A DNA stretch of 64,000 bases, taken from the NCBI GenBank assembly GCA_004794785.1, contig SJOL01007155.1, forward strand, positions 925,521-989,520, in the 5' to 3' direction. Of this stretch, positions 22,878 to 34,099 are shown in pieces. A model generated the notes under the pieces. That model saw nothing but the letters and a program-made list of their open reading frames with translations, was not told the origin of the DNA and ran no database searches. Made by a program: the position numbers and the translations under genes. Origin of the DNA: Opisthorchis felineus. Taxonomy: Eukaryota > Platyhelminthes > Trematoda > Opisthorchiida > Opisthorchiidae. Within the stretch, counting starts at the first letter, position 1, and each line of letters starts with the position of its first letter.

Positions 22878-22962
22878 TTATATATATATGTATATCATAT
22901 ATATATATATATATCATATATCATATATATATATATATATCATATATATATATATATATGAT
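22878..22962. repeat. TA microsatellite with CATA interruptions
   Basis: Blocks of (TA)n separated by TATCATATA units. The sequence is nearly self-complementary and could form a cruciform. Confidence 0.95.
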
Positions 22963-22964
22963 CC

Positions 22965-25320
22965 TTCAGGTTAGGGCAGTTTTCCCTAGCTTATAAATTA
23001 GCTCTTTATGGTTGATGCACATTGATAGCTAAGCAGATCCAGAGCCGCTAGTCATCAGCACATAACCTTAGAGGTATTATGCCTTCGGCAAGTTTTGTTT
23101 TCCTGGACTAGTTAACGAAACATACCTTTAAATCAATTGTGGGTGGTTGTGGGTTGGTCAAAAATTACATGCAAATTACGTCCACACTAATTTGGCTAGA
23201 AAATTCTTCCCCTATCGCAAGCTGTTAGCTTTCTTGTGTGATTGTAGAGGAGTGACTGGGCGATTTCGTTTGGTCTGGTTTGCAGGATATCAGGTTATGG
23301 CTTTTCCCTCAGCAACTTACTGGATTGGTATCTCTAATCATAGCACAGTGTTGCCTCTGTGTGTTGACGTTGGGACGTAAATTTCTTAGTAACGGCGGCA
23401 ATCCAAAAGGCTGTATAACACCGGTTTTCATTGCTAATTTTGCTAGAACTTATGAACCACGAAAGACCTGGGCCCAAAGAGTAACAGATCCTGATCCAGG
23501 GTCACCATATTCTTCTGGGATCATTCTGAGGTGTATGCATACCAAATAAGCTGCCCTATACTTTACTCCCTACTTACTCTCTGGAAAAATGCCAGCTGCC
23601 GAATGCTAAATTAAAGCCTCAAACCTTTAAATTTGAAAATTGCACCCAGGAAACTACATCATTTCTGTTCAAAATAACTGCTGAACCAACACGAAGACAC
23701 TCTTCATTTCGCAGAATTCAGCCCCAAGAAACCTAGAAGGTTTTGATTACATCTTGGTCACAGTGAAAAGAAACATCAAATATGCCCAAATCAAAGCGCT
23801 TGTGGGTACCTTCACTTTAGGATGTCACCCGCAGATAAAGAAAAGTTCATCAACATTGTGTCGACGAGATGCTGGGTTAAAATGCCATGTTTGGTTCCAT
23901 AAAACCTTGGGATGATTGAAAAAGATGTCGCTGTTTTATGCTAAAACTTTAGCACGGATTTATTCAGTGGATGCACCTTCAGGAAGAGAGATGGAGGGTT
24001 GGTGCGCGAGCAAAGCACGTGATGAATGCAGTCCCTGCCCAGCTGACCAATACGGGTGGCCGGATCGAACTGGCGGTGCCGCCTCAAATGATGTGTCGAG
24101 TGCTTCCAAATGCCTTCTGGTTCATTCAACAGAACACAACTCCAAAAGCCAAAGCGATTGTCATTCGACCACACCAACCAACCTTGCGTCAGCAAAAACA
24201 TCGCGGTAATTTGTCGACCCAGTTTTGGCCTACTAATCATTACTCTTAATACACCCTGATTAAGCAATTTAACTATACCTTTCCATTAATCACTTAAATG
24301 GCTTTCGTAAAATGTTTCAAATACAAGTTCTACGCACTGCTGCACCTCTCCTTAAGAATGTGAAATTCGGTTTTAAATCCACCATGATCAAAGGTGGTGG
24401 TCCACTAGTGTGATACTGTCAAATGTACTGCTTACCAGCACATCTATTTTGCAGCCACTGAGGGTGAAATATAAACAAAATTTCCAAATACCATTTTTGC
24501 AACAACTGTTAGTTTCCTGGGCAAAAGAACCGATCCTTCTCATACGTAGGCAATGAAAGTCACCCACGAAATTGTCAGTACCTTGTAGGAGATAACCGAT
24601 GGAACCAGTTTCAACCATTGAGCAAGGACAGAATACTTCCATCTGAGGCAGAAATGGCGATTATGATGAATTCGATTATTGAAGGTTTCTTGGAGCTTAG
24701 CGTGCGCAGTTTTCAGACGCCAATATTCCGTGAATCAGTTTGTTTCCAAAGAATGACACTTGCCTGCAGACTGCCAACCAACGGACGCAAACACCGTGAA
24801 GATTCCCTCAGATGAACTCGTGATTGACAGAGCAGATCCACATAATCTGATGACAGCATTTATCAAAGTGAGTACCACTAACAAATCCCAGTGCTGTCTG
24901 ATTATACTTTGACAGACGGATGGGCAAAGACGCAGTGAACTTGAATGACACTCGATATTTTGTGCTAAGTAACATGATGTGAACAGAGGTTCCATCGCTT
25001 TTACTCTTCAATTCATATATGTAGGATCTTCAGTTCACGGATGTTGTGCAACCGCATCCTCAGTGAAGCTCAGCTGCCTTAACAGAGGAAGTAACCAAAG
25101 ACTGATATTGGTTGTACTTGCTACTAGAATGGAACAACATATGAAAGCCAAATGAACACCTTCTCGGATCCGTGGGCACAGCTTATAACAATCAAAGAAT
25201 GACAGAAGAAAAAATTGCACCAACTCTGAGATGATCAGTCAAGTTCACCACCCGGGGGCGACGTTTTCGCGCCATTTGTCGCTGCCTGTATCCCCAGAAT
25301 AGAAAATCCGGAAAAGAAAA
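22965..25320. other. Intergenic, nothing recognised
   Basis: Overlapping ORFs on both strands at 23916-24267 (92-108 residues) have no recognised domain. Confidence 0.3.
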
Positions 25321-25324
25321 TCAA

Positions 25325-25575
25325 TTCACAAAATACACTCATTTGCATACCAATTTGGTTTTGACGAAAGACTCACCTGGAACTCAGCTGAATCTCTCGT
25401 TTGTGATGTTCTTAAGCAACTTAATGCGCTGCACCAGGCCGCCTTATGTTTCAGTTGGAAAGATATTCGAGATATCGCGACACATTGTATAGAGGTAATG
25501 CATTACTCATAAGGTTGATGAAAGCTCTTCGACAACTTACGACCTGTTTCGCCCTTCTTGGGGCTTATCAGTTCT
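25325..25575 (-). mobile_element. Hammerhead-bearing element, ribozyme joined directly to body
   Basis: On the minus strand the order is ribozyme (25571-25535), then CGAAGAGCTTTCATCAACCT, CTTATGAGTAATGCATTACC, the body with GATATCTCGAATATC and GGCGGCCTGGTGCAGC, the GAGATTCAGCTGAGTTCCAG unit, and AAATGAGTGTATTTTG at 25344-25329. This copy shows what follows the ribozyme in the family: the body again, as in a tandem or circular unit. Confidence 0.8.
25535..25571 (-). ncRNA. Hammerhead ribozyme, inactivated (G8 changed)
   Basis: The minus strand has CTGATAA where the core needs CTGATGA (the catalytic G8 is A), followed by an intact stem II (GCCCCAAGAAGGGC), GAAAC and AGGTC. The G8 change is expected to abolish cleavage. 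Confidence 0.7.
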
Positions 25576-25579
25576 ACTA

Positions 25580-28330
25580 GCAAACGTAGGACCTTATCAA
25601 ATCTGCATCTTCAGCTGAGTATCTTTTCCTGTTAGGCGATTCCATATCCCGAGCAAGCTAAGATCCGGTAACCTGGAGGAGGACAAAGGGAATCAAATCA
25701 GCGAGCTGAAACAAAAGAACAACGGTGAGGATGTGTTCATCGCTAAAACTTCCAATAGCAAACACTTTCTCTAAAGCAATTTTGGGGAACTCTTGCTACG
25801 TGGGCTCATCCAAAGAGCGATCAGGCACATTTCATCAAACAAAATCTGTACGGCACAGAGACCTTGGTGATGTGTAGATCACATACGCATATGTTTGACT
25901 CATTACTGTCAAACGGACGGAAGCCAGGGAGAAGAAACTCGTCAGCCAGCTCAATCCAGTGACACCATGCACCAAGTTTCTGATAGATCACAAAAGTTAT
26001 CCGTGGAACTGAGTGTAATAAAGATTGCCAAGTTGAACGTATCAAAGTATATCCCGCGTAAAAACTGGTATTTTTTTGACCAGGAAGAAGAATGTCAAGG
26101 TGGATTTTGGAAAACTGGAGCAATGGGAAAGTGCACTGAAATTCTGCGCAACTTTCATACACAGACACTGGTGGGTACCCAGGTCCAAATCACACCCAAA
26201 GGCCGGTTAGTTCAAGCACGATCACATATCTAAACGGCAGCTGTGGACAAAATAGGAACGAAGCAGAAAGAAGGTAAAATATAATAGATGGATGAAAATG
26301 AAGCAGCAATGTTCGCCTTCCTTCAAGAGAGGGATTAGTCATTCACCAAGACAATCCAGGATTCAAAAGATGCGATAGCAGAAAACAAACTAGGACCAAC
26401 CCAACGACAAGTGTCTGAAACACCTACGGGCAGTAAATAGCGAATAAAGAACCAAATAAAACTGAAAGCCTTTAAGTGGTCCCTTAGAAAAAAGTGAGGT
26501 TAGAAAGCACAAATATACCGTTCAAATAACGAACCCACTGCGAAATCAGACCCGCCAAAAATGTTAAATGTAAACACAGCTGTCGTGGTTGCAGTGGGGA
26601 ATAAAATTGGTGTAGTGAAGTTCGTTATCTACGTTCCAAGAAAAGAAGAAACGGTGATTTCTTCCCATGTCACTTCACCAGGCAAAAATTTCTTCTGTGT
26701 GTTGCAGTTGGTAGAGACCCTTAAATAGGATACTTTAGAGAAGATGTTAGTCAAACCGAACCGCTCGGACCCTTCAGTATCCTCTGCTGCTGTTTGGAGG
26801 TTTACAGTAAGGTTATGATAAAAGTAACCCGAAAGACTGTTTTAAAGTTTACATTCAGGAATTTGCTCCATCTATCGGACATTTCGGGCATTCTGTCATT
26901 GAGTTCACTGTCGTGGACAAGTAACACATTGTACCCATAACGCTGATTTCCAGGTCAGTCCTTTATTGCGACTAATTAAACAGGCAAACGACACGTTCGG
27001 TTACATATGGACGGATTTCCCACCCACTTAGAAGTCAATACTGACGATTTCGTTCTGTCTAATTTTCGTCGCTGGGTTACAAGTTGCAAATGTATCGTGT
27101 CTCCGGGTCGTGCTGGTCACTATAAAACCGGATGCAATGTACGTGTATTCGATCTACTGTTCCCGACATGCCCTATCCGCTGAATTGCAGTATGGGACAG
27201 TGCCACGACACAACTTGACAGCAGAACTCTTGAACCTGCAAATGTTCGACCCCGGTGTTTCACCCTGGTTGCCCTCGGTCGTATTACTTCCTACCTACCT
27301 GCAACCGAAGTCATCTGGTTGCCCCTTTGGTAGTGGCTCATTCCTATGACCGCATTCCTACCACAATACCTTCACTCATGTGAACTAAACCCGTTCAACA
27401 CTAGGGCTCTTAAACCGTCTGTCCAACTTGTAGCTAGTGCATCCAAAATACTGAATGAATGAATGAATCCAGTATGAAAAACCTTGATCATTGAGGACCT
27501 CAACGGAAAAACGGTGTGCACAAAAGCAATGAAATGGAGATTTCATACAAACATCTATCCTAATGAACTGCACTGAAACCACCGTTGTACGAGTTTTTGG
27601 TGACTGCTGATGGCAACATTGAAGCCCGTTTCTTCACCCAGAACACCCACCCACAGCAATGATTTAAATAATCAAAGTCCGCATGAGACTCGAAGTCAGA
27701 TAAGAGATGCTGCAGAAGTCTTTCACGAGAGTAAAGCTTTGCAATTTGAATGATGTCCGCATTACAAGGCTGAAACCTTGAGGTGGTGTTTAAAGTTAAG
27801 TAGACTAACTTGACATCAGACAGTCTCAACCGGATACTTTCATGAGCATTGATTATGTTACATAATAATAGCAAACTTTTGCTCCAACTTGGAACAGTTT
27901 CCTCGTTAACCCATGGTCTTTCTCCTCTCAGGTTAGAACACGTCTTCTGTGCCGTTTTCTAGCCACCTGTTTAATGCGCAAAATGCAAAAGTCCAGTTCG
28001 TCGGAAACGGTCAATTTGCCCATGGCGTTGATGCATTTGCTTGTGTCGCACAAAACCCTTCCCATACACGCTGCCGAAAGATCCCGTCCACTGATCATAC
28101 TCTCTTCAACACTTGCAATTTTCGCAGTCATGCATATTGTTTGCTTTTCCTTTATGAAGGAGTGTATTTCTCAACTCTAAGTAGTTTTAAGATCGTTACC
28201 GGACATTCCTCAACTTCGCATCTCTGCTTCTCACTTTGAAGTGAGAGTTTTCCTTTTCCGTGAGTTCGACTTTGAAACCGATAGAACAGTTCTTACGACT
28301 AACAAAAGCGGAAGCTAAACTGGCGGCTAA
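25580..28330. other. Intergenic, nothing recognised
   Basis: Contains a short GAAT tetranucleotide run near 27450-27468. ORFs at 25895-26233 plus, 27560-27874 minus and 27949-28239 plus are unrecognised. Confidence 0.3.
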
Positions 28331-28344
28331 TCTAACTAAGCACT
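28331..28344. repeat. Target-site duplication, left copy
   Basis: TCTAACTAAGCACT, repeated exactly at 28642-28655 on the other side of the hammerhead element. Confidence 0.9.
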
Positions 28345-28347
28345 ATA

Positions 28348-28490
28348 CACTCATTTCCAAACAAATTTGGTCTTGCGAGAGATTCACCTGGAACCCAGCT
28401 GAATCTCTAGTCTATGATGTTTCTACACGAGAGATTCAGTTGGGTTCCAGGTGAATCTCTCGCAAAACCAAATTTGTTTGCAAATGAGTG
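28348..28490. repeat. Large inverted repeat (63-bp arms)
   Basis: Arms 28348-28410 and 28428-28490 are complementary with four mismatches by my count. If transcribed, they would form a long double-stranded hairpin. Confidence 0.9.
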
Positions 28491-28557
28491 TAGTTCGCTA
28501 ACTTAAGACAATGCGGGTTCAAGTAGTACATAAGGTTGACGGAAACTTGGGGACTGC

Positions 28558-28600
28558 GCCTACCTGATGAGCCCCAAGAAGGGCGAAACCGATCGTGGGC
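28558..28600 (+). ncRNA. Hammerhead ribozyme, type I
   Basis: Stem I GCCTAC 28558-28563 with GTGGGC 28595-28600 (six pairs including one U-G). CTGATGA 28564-28570, stem II 28571-28574 with 28581-28584, loop CAAGAA, GAAA 28585-28588, predicted cleavage after C28594. Stem III is weakened (ACCGAT, one C-A mismatch). The core is otherwise intact. CATAAGGTTG at 28529-28538 can still pair partly with CAACCTCGTG downstream. Confidence 0.82.
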
Positions 28601-28641
28601 TGTCGAAGAATTTTCAGCAACCTCGTGAGTAGTGCATTTCG

Positions 28642-28655
28642 TCTAACTAAGCACT
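28642..28655. repeat. Target-site duplication, right copy
   Basis: An exact repeat of 28331-28344. Confidence 0.9.
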
Positions 28656-28659
28656 GTTC

Positions 28660-30055
28660 ATCAGCTGCGTACACAGTGAAACGATTCTACTCTGCTTCAT
28701 TGATCGACAAAACCCCTGGGAAAAGTTTCTACACAGTTCAGTCAAATATGGCCTCTACCATTCTGACATTGCATTAAATCCAGTCTCCACCCAAGATTAA
28801 GAGAAATAACCATGTGCATCACTCCAGGTTTGACTGATGAGCGGTATTCACTGACTAGAGTCGCAGACAACTGTCGACTCTCCATGTGAAACAGCACACG
28901 CTAAGTCCTGTCTCGCCTGTGACTGAGGGCCCATGTGGCAGTTAGCAGAAAAGCACGCCAATCCGCGCTGTCTGGTTGTTGTCTGTCTCTATGTGCACGC
29001 GCGTATTCGCGTTAGATTGAAGCTTTTAGTCCGACAGTATGATTTGGCTGCAATGTGGATGTCGTATAAATCAGGAGCAAGGTCGTCGCCTGCTGGATTA
29101 AACATAGCCGTATTTCGGAGGCGGGTATAGGAAAATATTTTGGGAACACAGTCGCCATCGTATTAGTGAGGTGGCTGCCACATGAAAAGTCGCAATAGAC
29201 AGGGAGCAGCCGATGTATCCCTGCTCGCGCAAGTCAAATTAAATCCAACCTCAGAGACAGAGGAATTACGCGTCAGTTCCGTCTTGTAAATACAGATGTA
29301 CACGCAAGCGCAGATAGTAGTTCGCGGTGAGTCTGCCGATCGGTCAGGGAGGTAAAACTGAGACACAGCCAACCTGTTCGAAGTGTGAGCTGTGTTCACC
29401 GAATGGCCCGGTTTACAATCTGTTATCAAAATAAAATAACGCACAAATGCGTTCAGAGCCCGGACTTATTCACCCACTTATCTGTGAATCAGAATAAAAA
29501 ATAGCGATACTAGGTAGAGAAAACTTGCCACTCAGTAAAATACTGTTCATTTGAGGCCGAATTATGCTTTGTGGAAATCTATTTGATGTAGTCTACCCAA
29601 GTCGATGAGTTCTTTTTAATTCCCACGGATTTTTCAGATGCGCTCAAATAGTAGACTGCTTTCGTGATCTTTCATTGTTCATGTGCGACCCAAGTCACGT
29701 TGCACTCATAAAAACAAAACTATGAAACACAAAGAGCGAAACGGCGTGATTTCTTGTTTTCCACTCCACCGTGATCCACACGCACGCTGAATCGGCGCAA
29801 CATGAACACGCTAGATTCAAATAAGCACTCTACTTTGTGTAAAGTGAGTCCAGTTACTACACGTTTTACACGAATCCGTCGTGATCGCAGCTTACTTTCA
29901 CAGAGTGCAACGGAAAACTACATGTGATTCAGTGGTGAAGACAAGTTAGGGTCCCATAAGTTTTGTTCTCTGGTGTGTGGGAATTCAGACCGGATGCATT
30001 TCTTAAACATTCCATAGGCCGACAGAAACAGGACAAATGCTCAGTCCGTCGTCTA
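28660..30055. other. Intergenic, nothing recognised
   Basis: Upstream flank of the candidate secreted-protein exon at 30107. No domain-bearing ORF. Confidence 0.3.
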
Positions 30056-30061
30056 GATGGA

Positions 30062-30070
30062 CATATATAA
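30062..30070 (+). promoter_or_regulatory. TATA box candidate
   Basis: CATATATAAAG lies about 38 bases upstream of the ATG at 30107. The spacing would give a very short 5' UTR. Confidence 0.45.
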
Positions 30071-30106
30071 AGCCGGGACCAGCAGCTAATCTAACAATTC
30101 TTTGAT

Positions 30107-30158
30107 ATGAAGAACTTTATTCTGCTGTTAGTTTGCGTAGCACTTTGTGACGCATCAG
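30107..30158 (+). CDS. Candidate first exon of a secreted protein (signal peptide), partial
   Basis: ATG opens MKNFILLLVCVALCDAS, a textbook signal peptide: one Lys, a hydrophobic core, then small residues near a likely cleavage site. It runs directly into CAG|GTAAGT, a consensus splice donor, so the exon would end in phase 1. A TATA-like box sits upstream at a sensible distance. Later exons could not be placed, so the product is unknown. The piece is only 52 bp, so chance is possible, but start, signal, donor and TATA box fit together. Confidence 0.45.
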
Positions 30159-30903
30159 GTAAGTTTTTGGTCACAATTTAGTTGTCAGTATCTTTGGAGT
30201 ACAGTGATGTATTACTTAAACAAGCTGGAATTGTTTTCGGTATGTTAAATATCTATGAAATGTCACAGAGATTCACCTCCGGTACCATCTTAACCGTTGT
30301 ACGAAGAATTTGAATAATGAACAGCACCAACTAGTCATTTTTGTGTGATTATGGTACGTCTTATGAGTGGACCACAAAACCACGGTTTGCATACACACTG
30401 GGTCTGACCTGTTCAGTTTTTCCCTCTCAGAATGGCAACCATGGGCCACTAGGTAGGCATGTTTACCCTCCGGTCCTAATCGATTTGTTTTATACCGGGT
30501 TTACAGTGGAATTCATTTGCGCTCGGCACCAACTCCATTGTTCGCAGGAATACATCTGCTTTGTTCGAAATGAAAGGCTGATCCGGAGACGACTGCCACC
30601 CCACCATCGATCCTGGTTTGCCCAGAGAAAGGCATTTAGGTATGCGTGCCAGTGGTCCCCACAGGGAAACGTTCGCTAAAGACTACAAAGGATCCACGAG
30701 AATGATATAGGCTAACCGTCGTAACCACGCCATCCGTCCAGCCTTGGGAAGCCGGCGGTGTCAGACCGATCTCTTAAAATCGGACCAAAGCGATTCAGAT
30801 AAATTGCGTTTGGGTAACTGAGAATGGCCCTCTGTTTTATACATACAACTGATATTGCTAAATATAGTATGTATTCTGTAGGTAAAATTTTATAGTAAAA
30901 ACA

Positions 30904-31080
30904 GCAATACGCTTGTTCGTCGCAAGTTGATTTTACCGGAACGCTTCTTAGAACGCAGAGCACTGCATCGTAAAGCCTTAGGAACTCGAGCGACGTGTAC
31001 TCAGTGACGCCAATCTTCAAACACCTGTCGACATAGTCACAAAAACCCTTGAAACCACACTCAAAAGGGCCTGCGCACTG
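30904..31080 (-). CDS. Cysteine-rich open segment, possible exon (unknown product)
   Basis: The minus strand reads CAGPFECGFKGFCDYVDRC then LKIGVTEYTSLEFLRLYDAV, then LCVLRSVPVKSTCDEQAYC: seven cysteines in 59 residues with regular spacing. A possible acceptor (CTGTACAG) precedes it and a possible donor (CCG|GTAAAA) lies inside it. No family was recognised. It could be an exon of a secreted protein or a chance ORF. Confidence 0.25.
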
Positions 31081-31354
31081 TACAGTCACCCAATTTTCAC
31101 GGAAGAATATCCTCGAGATATACCTAGACTGGTTTACTTTGAAAGCGACCTCCTACAAGATGTCCCTTCCAACTAAATCTTATGAAAGGGGACAGTCACC
31201 TTAAGAGGAGACTACCAGACCAGTAAACGGAGGTCACTGATGACTTATCAGGCATTTCGCAATCATTTCTGGACACCCCAGCGATAAGTAGTCTTGCGAA
31301 TTCGGTCATTATGACGATTCACGAATGCCGATGAGTAGGTAGGTGCGGCGACGT

Positions 31355-31410
31355 ATACACACACACACACATGCACACATACATTCATGCACACGCGCAC
31401 ACACGCATGT
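31355..31410. repeat. CA microsatellite, interrupted
   Basis: TATACACACACACACACATG followed by further CACA and CGCACA runs. Confidence 0.9.
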
Positions 31411-31544
31411 ATGCTAGCAAACCATTATTGGAGGGGACGGCCAGCGTGGCACGAAGGCCGTCAATGAAAGTGGAGACGGATTAGGCAAATGAATAGGAAT
31501 TATCAAGCCTTCAAGCTATCTCCAATAACCTCAGTGATATTTGC

Positions 31545-31625
31545 CACACACTCATTTACACACCAGTTAGGTTTTAAGGGGAGACTCTGCTGAATCCCAA
31601 CTGAATCCCTCGTCTATCACATTTG
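31545..31625 (-). mobile_element. Hammerhead-family body fragment, diverged
   Basis: The plus strand has ACACTCATTTACACACCAGT, GGGGAGACTC and CCAACTGAATCCCTCG, the body unit in inverse orientation with several changes. No linker or ribozyme remains. Confidence 0.6.
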
Positions 31626-31629
31626 TTCT

Positions 31630-32580
31630 GTTCACAATGTGCAGTTAAACAAATCGACTATCGGTAGTTTGCAGTACCTAGTGTGATCATTGTGGGCATG
31701 ATAACCTGGGTTTGGCACGCTAATAAGATATCCAGGTGACAGAACCTCTATTGACTCAATTTCCCTCTACTTGGATTCTCTGTAAACATCAGTCATTTCA
31801 TTAGCCTTTTCAGGTTCTTCGCTCGCTTTTTTAAAGTTGTAAAGTTGCAGTCTTATCACACTACATCATATTATGCCGTACTGTACTAATAGACTAACCT
31901 TTCTGTTACACTTCGGTGGACAGGTAGAACTCCGTTGTGTGTATCTTCCTGTTTCATACCTACCAACACCTGATTATTCTGTTGATATTTAACACGCACC
32001 GGCGGTTGCCAACTGCTGATAACATGGTTTACTCGGTGCACACATCTCAGCCAGTTTTGAAAAGTCATATTGATACATTTAGAAAGATACTTTCTGTCGT
32101 GCTGTCCCAGCATTCAGCTAAAAGCGCAATTTACCTGACAAGCTAGGTTACGATTAAACCCCAGAGACAAGTACATGTAAACTACCAGACAGTATATCGA
32201 CCCTCTCAGTACCCACAAACAAGTCACTGACCTGCTCCTCAGTCCAGGCCTACCGGGTCCCAGCTGCGTTCAATACAATTAGCGCAGTTAGTTAGTTGTA
32301 GATGTTTGTATTGAACGAAGATGGTGCTGTGAAAAGAGAGTGTGTTGAGTCGTACTGCGTTGCTTTCTGTCATCAAGATGAAACAAGAACTAACCAAAGG
32401 TTTTAGCTGCAACGTTTGACAAGGAATGCTTAGTGCTTTATCAAAGGCTCACTAAAGTAGCAGCCTCAACCGGCAGTAGAAGGTTATTTCGATCGGACAA
32501 CGATAGGAAGTTGGTTAATAAAACAACCCTCATCAGGAATATATTCTCTCACCTAGCGACAACTTATTATAGGAATTAAC
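31630..32580. other. Intergenic, nothing recognised
   Basis: Short ORFs only, and no repeat recognised. Confidence 0.3.
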
Positions 32581-32584
32581 GAAC

Positions 32585-32735
32585 GACACCCATTTGCATA
32601 CCAATTTGGTTTTGACGGGGAACTCACCTGGAACCCAGCTGAATCTCTCGTTTATGATGTTCTTAAGCAAGAAGGACGAAACTGGTCGTGGGGTGTCGAA
32701 GAGTTTTTATCAACTTATAAGTAGTGTATTACGTT
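32585..32735 (+). mobile_element. Hammerhead-bearing element, inverse body fused to ribozyme 3' half by deletion
   Basis: The inverse body unit (ACACCCATTTGCATACCAAT at 32587 onward, to about 32670) runs straight into GAAGGACGAAACTGGTCGTG and GGGTGTCGAAGAG, that is loop II, GAAA, the cleavage site and the 3' arm of a plus-strand ribozyme. The direct body, the linker and the CTGATGA half are missing. No clear target-site duplication. Confidence 0.75.
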
Positions 32736-32739
32736 AATT

Positions 32740-33715
32740 ATAGAAATATTTTCACATCATGCATGTAAGCAGACGTTGAACCACAGAAGAAGAACAGTCA
32801 CCCAGTCATGAACGCCGGCTGTTATCGCGAATATTTGTTTTCTCGTTCAGCAGCGGGTAGCGCTGCAACTCCATCGGTAAGTAAATCCGTACGTTTCATC
32901 TTTCTGCCACTGGATTCTGGTGGATAAATCTTGACAACAAAGAACCTGCATTTTTCAAACACCTGACTTGTCCAAAAATCCAAAATACAGGTGTGATTTG
33001 TCAACCGTGAAAATATTTTTTCACTTCCTCGACATATGTGTCGTGGCACAGTACGAAATGTTTTATTATACGGTCGCTAGAACTGGCCAGTTCAAGTAGC
33101 TTTACAGAGATGCCTTTAGGTGTCTGACCAAAGCTGTCCCAGAACCGCTGCTCGTGTAGGCAGGTGCCAACGAATGAGCAACAAGATAAGATAATCTGCA
33201 ATCAGATAATCGGATTGCAGAGATCACAATAGAAGAATGTGTCCAACACCAGAATCTACGATGATTGCTAGTGTCAAGTCATCACCTGACGTTCATGCCC
33301 AACTCTCAGTCGTGCAAACAGAGTGATGGGTAACTTCGGACTGGGTAAAAGTCCACGAAAGCGATTAGGATAAGCATGGGTGCTGTCGTTGCGATCCAAT
33401 TTCCAAAGTGGGGCATGTGTTATCCTCTGTTCTTTGGAGAAGCTGCAAGCTATGAGTCCTAGTCGATGCCACTTACGTTTTTGTTTTCATTCTTATTCAT
33501 TTCATCTGAGTGGGTGTCTTAAGGCGTAGACACCTCGGAGTATCTAAGGTTTTCAAGCAGAGTAAGGTTGCACGACAGTGAATAAACGGAGTTCAGCACC
33601 ACTGTTGTACTGTTGCCAATAACGATGGTGGTGTTTATTGTTCAGTAGAGATTTCGTCCTAACAAGTGAAGCCAGTCTATGTTGAAAATCTGAGAAGCAC
33701 TGTGCAGTTGTTTTA
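32740..33715. other. Intergenic, nothing recognised
   Basis: Short ORFs only. Confidence 0.3.
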
Positions 33716-33719
33716 TCCA

Positions 33720-33800
33720 TGTTGGGAATCATCAACAGTGCGCATCTGACGAAGCGCAGAGTTTCGAACCGGCAACTTTCCGGCCAGTGAGTGAAACTAC
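33720..33800 (-). repeat. tRNA-like segment, probable SINE piece
   Basis: The minus strand has ACTGGCCGGAAAGTTGCCGG followed by TTCGAAACTC, an anticodon-arm/B-box-like arrangement. The A-box part is degraded. Confidence 0.35.
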
Positions 33801-33838
33801 CTGCTGTGAAGCCGTCACTCGAGAAGTCAGTCAATACA

Positions 33839-34095
33839 TGACCACTTGATGTGGTTTTCGTAATTGACGGATGAGTGGTGATATGTCTTGTCCAGGTGAC
33901 AGCTAATCACACAGCTGATCAGCTGCTCATAGCCAGACGGTTAAGTTCTGAACCAGTGCCCGGAAGATTGCGCGTTTAAAATTCTGATTTTCGTGGGGTG
34001 CTCAATGTTGATGATTCCAAACAAGTATGAGACAGCTGCACAGTGCTCCCCGGCTTTTCACTGACAGGACGAAATATCTATTGAAAACTAACAAA
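33839..34095 (+). mobile_element. SINE-like repeat, copy 1 (related to 42.8-43.1 kb)
   Basis: Aligns by eye with 42822-43085: CAGCTGCTCATAGCC, CCCGGAAGATTGCGCGTTTA (degenerate B box), TCTGATTTTCG, then GCACAGTGCTCCCCGGCTTT and CTGACAGG. No coding capacity. Confidence 0.5.
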
Positions 34096-34099
34096 TCTC

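Larger units (their letters stand above)
28345..28641 (+). mobile_element. Complete hammerhead-bearing element with palindromic body, flanked by 14-bp TSD
   Basis: A 297-bp unit bounded by a perfect 14-bp direct repeat. It contains an inverted arm of the body unit (28348-28410), a 17-nt spacer, the direct arm (28428-28490; 59 of 63 positions pair), the linker with CAAGTAGTACATAAGGTTG, the ribozyme, and a 3' end GAGTAGTGCATTTCG. The duplication shows that the inverse fragment and the ribozyme part moved as one unit. There is no ORF, so it is non-autonomous. Confidence 0.9.

Noticed and set aside
22878..22962. TA-rich tract as an origin or centromere signal
   Set aside because: It is an ordinary interrupted TA microsatellite; nothing else supports a special role.
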